From assembly GCF_001279775.1 (NCBI RefSeq), contig NZ_LGDG01000086.1, positions 1 to 9,633 of the forward strand: DNA of 9,633 bases, given 5' to 3'. The stretch's first letter is position 1. The number at the start of each line of letters is the position of its first letter. The translations under genes were made by a program, and so were the position numbers. The notes beneath the pieces were generated by a model. It did not search any database. It saw nothing but the letters and a program-made list of their open reading frames with translations, and was not told where the DNA came from. The stretch is from Streptomyces sp. MMG1533. Its GTDB lineage: Bacteria > Actinomycetota > Actinomycetes > Streptomycetales > Streptomycetaceae. Positions 6,901 to 9,633 of the stretch are shown piece by piece.

Positions 6901-8855
6901 CCGCTCCCGCTCTTCGGCCGGGGCATGCGCAGCCCGAAGTCGTAGATCCAGGCCACGCTCCGGTCCGAGCAGCGCAGTTCGTACGGCCGCTCGTCCATGA
7001 CCTCGACACCGAGCCGGTTGAGGACGGGCAGCACGGCCGACAGGGTGATGGACTCACCCTTGCGGTAGATCTTGAACCGGCGCTCCTCGGGGGCGGCGCC
7101 CACGGGCTCGTACAGGCTGAGCGAGAAGCCCTTCTCCTCGGTGAGCTTCTCGAGCTGCGCGAGGTCGGCGACCGCGGAGCGCGGGTTGTGGTCGGCCTTG
7201 TAGCCCTCGGGGATCGCGTTGCCGTAGCGGCGCACCAGCTCGGCGGCGCGCTCCTCGCCGAACTCGGCGTTCAGCGCCTCACCGAACCCGTCGGCCCACG
7301 ACCTGGCGGCCTCCACCAGCCGTGCCTCGATGCGATCCTTGTCGGCGTCGGACAGTTGCGGCAGTTCGGTGCCCTGCGGGACCCGGACCACGAAGTGCAG
7401 CCGGGAGAGGATCGACTCGGTGTTCCAGGCGGTGAAGTCGACGCTGGTACCGCCGAGTTCCTCCTTGAGGATGTCGATGATCCGCAGCCGAACGCCGGTG
7501 GTGTACCGGTCGCGGGGCAGGTAGACGAGGGCGGAGTAGTAACGCCCGTACTCGTCCTGCCGCAGGTAGAGCCGCAGCCGCCGCCGCTCCTGGAGGTAGA
7601 GCACGGACGTGACGATGGACTGCAACTCGTCGGGCGGGGTCTGGAAGAGCTCGTCACGCGGATAGGTCTCGAGGATCTGCAGCAGATCGCGCCCGTCGTG
7701 GCTGTTGGGCGAGAACCCGGCCCGCTCCAGCACCTCTTCGACCTTGCGCCGGATGACGGGCACCCGCCGCACGGACTCGGTGTAGGCGGCGGACGAGAAC
7801 AGCCCGAGGAAGCGCCGCTCACCCACCACGTTGCCATCCGCGTCGAACTTCTTGACGCCGATGTAGTCGAGATACGACGGCCGGTGCACGGTCGCCCGGC
7901 TGTTCGCCTTGGTCAGAACGAGGAGCTTGTGCTCACGTGCCTTGGCCCGGGCGTCCGCCGGCAGCCGCTCGAAGGACGGGCTGACGGGGTGGCTGTCCCC
8001 GCCGGCGTGATGCGGATCGGACCGCAGAATGCCGAGCCCGGTCCCGGGCACGGCAACGAGGGAGTCGTCCTCCCTGAGCTGGTACTCCCGATACCCGAGG
8101 AACGTGAAGTGATCCGCGGACAGCCAGCGCAGCAGCTCCCGCGCCTCCTCGATGTCCTGCTCACGCAGGTCGGAGGCGACGGGCTCCTTGGGCAGTTCGT
8201 CGGCCATGCGCAGCGCCGAGTCCCGCATCTTCTCCCAGTCCTCGACGGCCTCGCGGACGTCGGACAGGACACGCAGCAGGTCGGAGTTGATCTGCTTCAG
8301 GTCGCCGCGGTCGGTCTCGCGGTCGATCTCGACATGGATCCAGGACTCGATGTGCGCGTCGTGCGGCAACTCGCCGGCGACAGGGGCGGTGACCACCTCG
8401 ATGAGCCTGCCGGTGACGTCACGCCGCACGATGACCTGCGGGTGAATGACGACGTGAATCCCGCGACCCTGCCGAGTCAGCTCGTTGGTGACGGAGTCGA
8501 CGAGGAAGGGCATGTCATCGGTGACAACCTCGACAACCGAATGACTGCAGGTCCACCCGTTCCCTTCCACGGTGGGCGTGTGGACCCGCACGTTGGCCGT
8601 GCCCTGCGGGCGGTTCTCGGCCAGCCGGTAGTGCGAGAGTGCGGCGCCGAAGATGTCGACCGGGTCGCGGTCGGCGAGGTCCTCCGGGGCGGTGTGCAGG
8701 TAGTAGCGCTGGAGGAACGCGAGCACAGTGTCCCGATCCGGGGTGCTCTCGTCCGTCGTCCCGGTCGGTAGGTGCCCCCCGACCGGGCTGTTCTCAGCTA
8801 CCCGGGCGGCCCTCTCGAGCAGCTCGGCCTTGGCTTCGTCCAGCTTGGTCTGCAT
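3924..8855 (-). CDS. gdh: NAD-specific glutamate dehydrogenase, ~180 kDa class
   Basis: This 1643-residue protein belongs to the large bacterial NAD-glutamate dehydrogenase family (Bac_GDH), first characterised in Streptomyces clavuligerus, and has full family length. The enzyme oxidises L-glutamate to 2-oxoglutarate and ammonia with NAD+, in the cytoplasm, and mainly serves glutamate breakdown. The long N-terminal part (about 1-700) is regulatory and multimerising, with ACT-like segments such as WTCSHSVVEVVTDDMPFLVD (101-120). The catalytic core includes FGKVARGGLRWSDRKEDFRT (836-855), KAQMVKN (862-868) and VPVGAKGGF (872-880), which carry the glycine-rich and lysine residues of the glutamate site. 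The nucleotide-binding loop is VVGIGDMSGDVFGNG (1010-1024), and NGGIGTYVK lies at 1128-1136. The C-terminal ~500 residues are helical and family-specific. ATG 8855 has AGGAG 10 nt upstream. No frameshift or missing core motif was seen. The gene is monocistronic as far as visible and converges with the exporter operon. Confidence 0.98.
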   Translation of the reverse strand: MQTKLDEAKAELLERAARVAENSPVGGHLPTGTTDESTPDRDTVLAFLQRYYLHTAPEDLADRDPVDIFGAALSHYRLAENRPQGTANVRVHTPTVEGNGWTCSHSVVEVVTDDMPFLVDSVTNELTRQGRGIHVVIHPQVIVRRDVTGRLIEVVTAPVAGELPHDAHIESWIHVEIDRETDRGDLKQINSDLLRVLSDVREAVEDWEKMRDSALRMADELPKEPVASDLREQDIEEARELLRWLSADHFTFLGYREYQLREDDSLVAVPGTGLGILRSDPHHAGGDSHPVSPSFERLPADARAKAREHKLLVLTKANSRATVHRPSYLDYIGVKKFDADGNVVGERRFLGLFSSAAYTESVRRVPVIRRKVEEVLERAGFSPNSHDGRDLLQILETYPRDELFQTPPDELQSIVTSVLYLQERRRLRLYLRQDEYGRYYSALVYLPRDRYTTGVRLRIIDILKEELGGTSVDFTAWNTESILSRLHFVVRVPQGTELPQLSDADKDRIEARLVEAARSWADGFGEALNAEFGEERAAELVRRYGNAIPEGYKADHNPRSAVADLAQLEKLTEEKGFSLSLYEPVGAAPEERRFKIYRKGESITLSAVLPVLNRLGVEVMDERPYELRCSDRSVAWIYDFGLRMPRPKSGSGDYLGDDGRERFQEAFAATWTGRAENDGFNALVLSAGLNWRQAMVLRAYAKYLRQAGSTFSQDYMEDTLRHNVHTTRLLVSLFEARMSPDRQRAGHELVDALLEELDAALDQVASLDEDRILRSFLTVIKATLRTNFFQEAAGGKPHDYVSMKFDPQAIPDLPAPRPAFEIWVYSPQVEGVHLRFGKVARGGLRWSDRKEDFRTEILGLVKAQMVKNTVIVPVGAKGGFVAKQLPDPAVDRDAWLAEGIRSYKTFISALLDITDNMVAGEVVPPADVVRHDGDDTYLVVAADKGTATFSDIANGVAETYNFWLGDAFASGGSAGYDHKGMGITARGAWESVKRHFRELDVNTQAEDFTVVGIGDMSGDVFGNGMLLSEHIRLVAAFDHRHIFIDPKPDAATSYAERRRVFELPRSSWADYDTALISTGGGVFPRTAKAIPVNAHIREALGIEDKVSKMTPADLMKAILKAPVDLLWNGGIGTYVKASTETHADVGDKANDPIRVDGADLRVRVVGEGGNLGLTQLGRIEFALHGGKINTDAIDNSAGVDTSDHEVNIKILLNGLVADGDMTIKQRNKLLAEMTDEVGSLVLRNNYAQNTAIANALAQSKDMLHAQQRYLRHLVREGLLDRALEFLPTDRQIRERLGAAQGLTGPETAVLLAYTKITVAEELLHTSLPDDPYLRGLLQAYFPSALREKFGERIDGHPLHREITTTVLVNDTVNTGGTTYLHRLREETGASLEEIVRAQTAARAIFRSGVVWDAVEALDNKVEAAVQTRIRLHSRRLVERGTRWLLNNRPQPLQLAETVDFFGDRVEQVWVQLPKLLRGADLEWYQKIYDELTGAGVPDEVATRVAGFSSAFPTLDIVSVADRMGRDPMDVAEVYYDLGDRLHITQLMDRIIELPRADRWQSMARASIREDLYAAHAALTADVLAVGNGTSTPEQRFKAWQEKNAPILSRARTTLDEIQGSETFDLANLSVAMRTMRTLLRTHS

Positions 8856-8865
8856 TGTCCTCTGG

Positions 8866-8870
8866 CTCCT
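8866..8870 (-). promoter_or_regulatory. Ribosome binding site of gdh
   Basis: AGGAG on the minus strand lies 10 nt before ATG 8855. A second purine run, GAGGA, is only 2 nt from the ATG and is too close to be the main site. Confidence 0.55.
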
Positions 8871-8885
8871 GTCGCGCGCCGTTGC

Positions 8886-8938
8886 GTGACGTAGGTGGAA
8901 GTACGGTCTCTTCCCCTGTGACGTAACGCCGTGACGCG
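8886..8938. promoter_or_regulatory. GTGACGTA direct repeats across the gdh promoter
   Basis: GTGACGTA occurs at 8886-8893 and 8918-8925, with a related GTGACGCG at 8931-8938. The two exact copies are 32 bp apart, close to three helical turns, and flank the proposed -10. One covers the -35 and the other the predicted start. This is the arrangement expected of an operator; no regulator is identified. Confidence 0.4.
8898..8926 (-). promoter_or_regulatory. Candidate gdh promoter
   Basis: On the minus strand TTACGT (8921-8926) and TACTTC (8898-8903) are separated by 17 bp, a fair vegetative promoter match. The start would fall near 8891, giving a leader of about 35 nt that contains the AGGAG. 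It is flanked by GTGACGTA repeats that could carry regulation. No transcription data are available. Confidence 0.42.
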
Positions 8939-9410
8939 GGGTGTCCGGTCTGCTCCGACGCTATGCCGCAAGGCGAGATGAGCGGGGGGTTATCAGCCAT
9001 TCTCGACACGCCGGAAGGGTGTGACGCTGCTCTCTGCGGCGCGTGCTTCCGGGGTGGGTACGGCGTCCTGGGGGCCCTTGCGCCCCCGTCCCGCCCGCGA
9101 AGACCAGCGACCGCCGCCCGACCACGGATGTACTCCGTGCTCCCCGGGCGCAAGGCGGGGGCGACGATGCCCCCGCGAGATATCGCGCTGATCACGCCAC
9201 CAAGGCTATCGCTCCCTACAGGGGGCCCGTCATGAGCCGTATGTGTACAAAACCGGGGGTGGAACTTTGACGTTCTGCACAGGGACGGAGAACGCCATCT
9301 CATGCGGGTCCCCTACACCCCGGCTCCCCCCCTCGCCCCGCCCGGCCCCGCACGGTCGCGAAACCCCCGGACCGCCCGGTGTCATGCCATCAGCTGCAGG
9401 CAGAGCACGG
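8939..9410. other. Intergenic region upstream of gdh, no convincing gene, locally structured
   Basis: About 470 bp without a recognisable protein gene. The open frames here (for example 8963-9235 plus and 8794-9303 minus) show no family motif, and some run through the gdh promoter. The region holds a hairpin cluster at 9070-9187. It also holds a 12-codon frame at 9232-9270 (MSRMCTKPGVEL) with AGGGGG 6 nt upstream but no gene after it. The stretch at 9238-9285 is the least GC-rich in the gap and contains TTGACG at 9268-9273, which could be a -35, but no matching -10 was found. Confidence 0.6.
9070..9187. other. Hairpin cluster, possible structured RNA
   Basis: Several stems sit in 118 bp. GGGGGC/GCCCCC lies at 9070-9075 and 9082-9087. 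CACGGA/TCCGTG lies at 9123-9128 and 9134-9139, with a TGTAC loop. GCGGGGGC/GCCCCCGC lies at 9155-9162 and 9169-9176. CGCGA/TCGCG lies at 9174-9178 and 9183-9187. In addition, CCTTGCGCCC (9076-9085) pairs perfectly with GGGCGCAAGG (9146-9155), enclosing the second stem. This competes with the first stem and so suggests either a branched fold or two alternative folds. The strand cannot be decided, and no known RNA family was recognised. Confidence 0.35.
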
Positions 9411-9609
9411 TCCGGCTGTTTTCAGCCCGCCCGAGCTCTGAGGACGAGGCCCTTCGGGGCGAAGCGGGTCGGGGGCGGAGCCCCCGGGGAGCAGGGTGCA
9501 GCCCGCGAGGGGTGCAGGGGACGCAGTCCCCGCCGGGGTCCAGGGGCGGAGCCCCTGGCGGGGTCGAAGGGGCAGCGCCCCTGGGGATGGGACGGGTAAG
9601 GGCGGCGGG
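9411..9609. repeat. Streptomyces-type intergenic palindromic repeat array
   Basis: The segment from TTTTCAGCCC (9419) through TGAGGACGAGGC (9439-9450), followed by hairpins, resembles a repeat found in many copies between genes in Streptomyces (from memory, not searched). Five hairpins follow: GCCC-TTCG-GGGC (9449-9460), GGGGGC-GGA-GCCCCC (9471-9485), GGGGAC-GCA-GTCCCC (9517-9531), CCAGGGGC-GGA-GCCCCTGG (9540-9558) and AGGGGC-AGC-GCCCCT (9568-9582). Four of the five have 3-nt loops. The array ends with a G-rich tail, GGGATGGGACGGGTAAGGG. It could act as a terminator for a gene arriving from the right edge, or as a REP-like element. There is no coding content. Confidence 0.75.
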
Positions 9610-9633
9610 GGCGAGAACACCCCGCCCCAACCC

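Noticed and set aside
3930..8771. A 1613-residue open frame on the plus strand, opposite gdh
   Set aside because: The minus-strand frame has all the conserved glutamate dehydrogenase motifs. The plus-strand frame is arginine-, valine- and glycine-rich with no domain, as expected opposite a long GC-rich gene where stop codons are rare.
8963..9235. A 90-residue plus-strand frame upstream of gdh
   Set aside because: There is no ribosome site worth noting and no motif, and it runs through the hairpin cluster. Such frames are common by chance at this GC content.
9449..9582. A CRISPR-like array
   Set aside because: The repeated units are hairpins of varying length with no constant repeat-spacer pattern and no cas genes.
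9243..9630. Open frames in both directions across the right end
   Set aside because: They are mostly translations of the palindromic repeat array, and the residues are proline, glycine and arginine runs.

Overview
The window looks like a Streptomyces chromosome, or that of a very close relative. GC content is very high, codon third positions are almost all G or C, GTG starts are used, and long false reading frames lie opposite the real genes. The largest gene encodes the ~180 kDa NAD-glutamate dehydrogenase class first defined in Streptomyces. The right end carries a GC-rich palindromic repeat array of a type common between genes in this genus.

Layout. (1) 1-325, minus: the N-terminal two thirds of a LuxR/NarL-type response-regulator receiver, cut by the window edge. 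(2) 368-994, minus: a TetR-family repressor. (3) 995-1173: a divergent control region with two near-identical 24-bp imperfect palindromes, 48 bp apart, bracketing a plausible promoter that reads right. (4) 1174-3004, plus: an ABC-2 permease and an ATP-binding protein, overlapping by 8 bp, which form a TagGH/Wzm-Wzt-like exporter for a wall polymer or polysaccharide. (5) 3112-3842, plus: a decayed, frameshifted and internally deleted remnant of what looks like the glycosyltransferase that would complete this export cluster. (6) 3875-3909: a strong hairpin between the converging transcripts. (7) 3924-8855, minus: the 1643-residue NAD-dependent glutamate dehydrogenase. (8) 8856-9633: about 780 bp with no convincing gene. 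It holds the dehydrogenase promoter with direct repeats, a cluster of stable hairpins at 9070-9187, and the palindromic repeat array.

How the parts may work together. The TetR repressor probably controls itself and the divergent exporter through the paired operators. The exporter would move a lipid-linked cell-wall glycopolymer across the membrane. Its neighbouring polymer-building enzyme has been lost at this site, so the substrate must be made elsewhere or the exporter is becoming redundant. Glutamate dehydrogenase is an independent central-metabolism gene that feeds glutamate carbon into 2-oxoglutarate.

I did not find a clearly new biological system. The most informative signals are the paired operators, the readable decay history of the glycosyltransferase (a 2-nt loss, a large deletion and a 13-bp tandem duplication), and the hairpin cluster upstream of the dehydrogenase.
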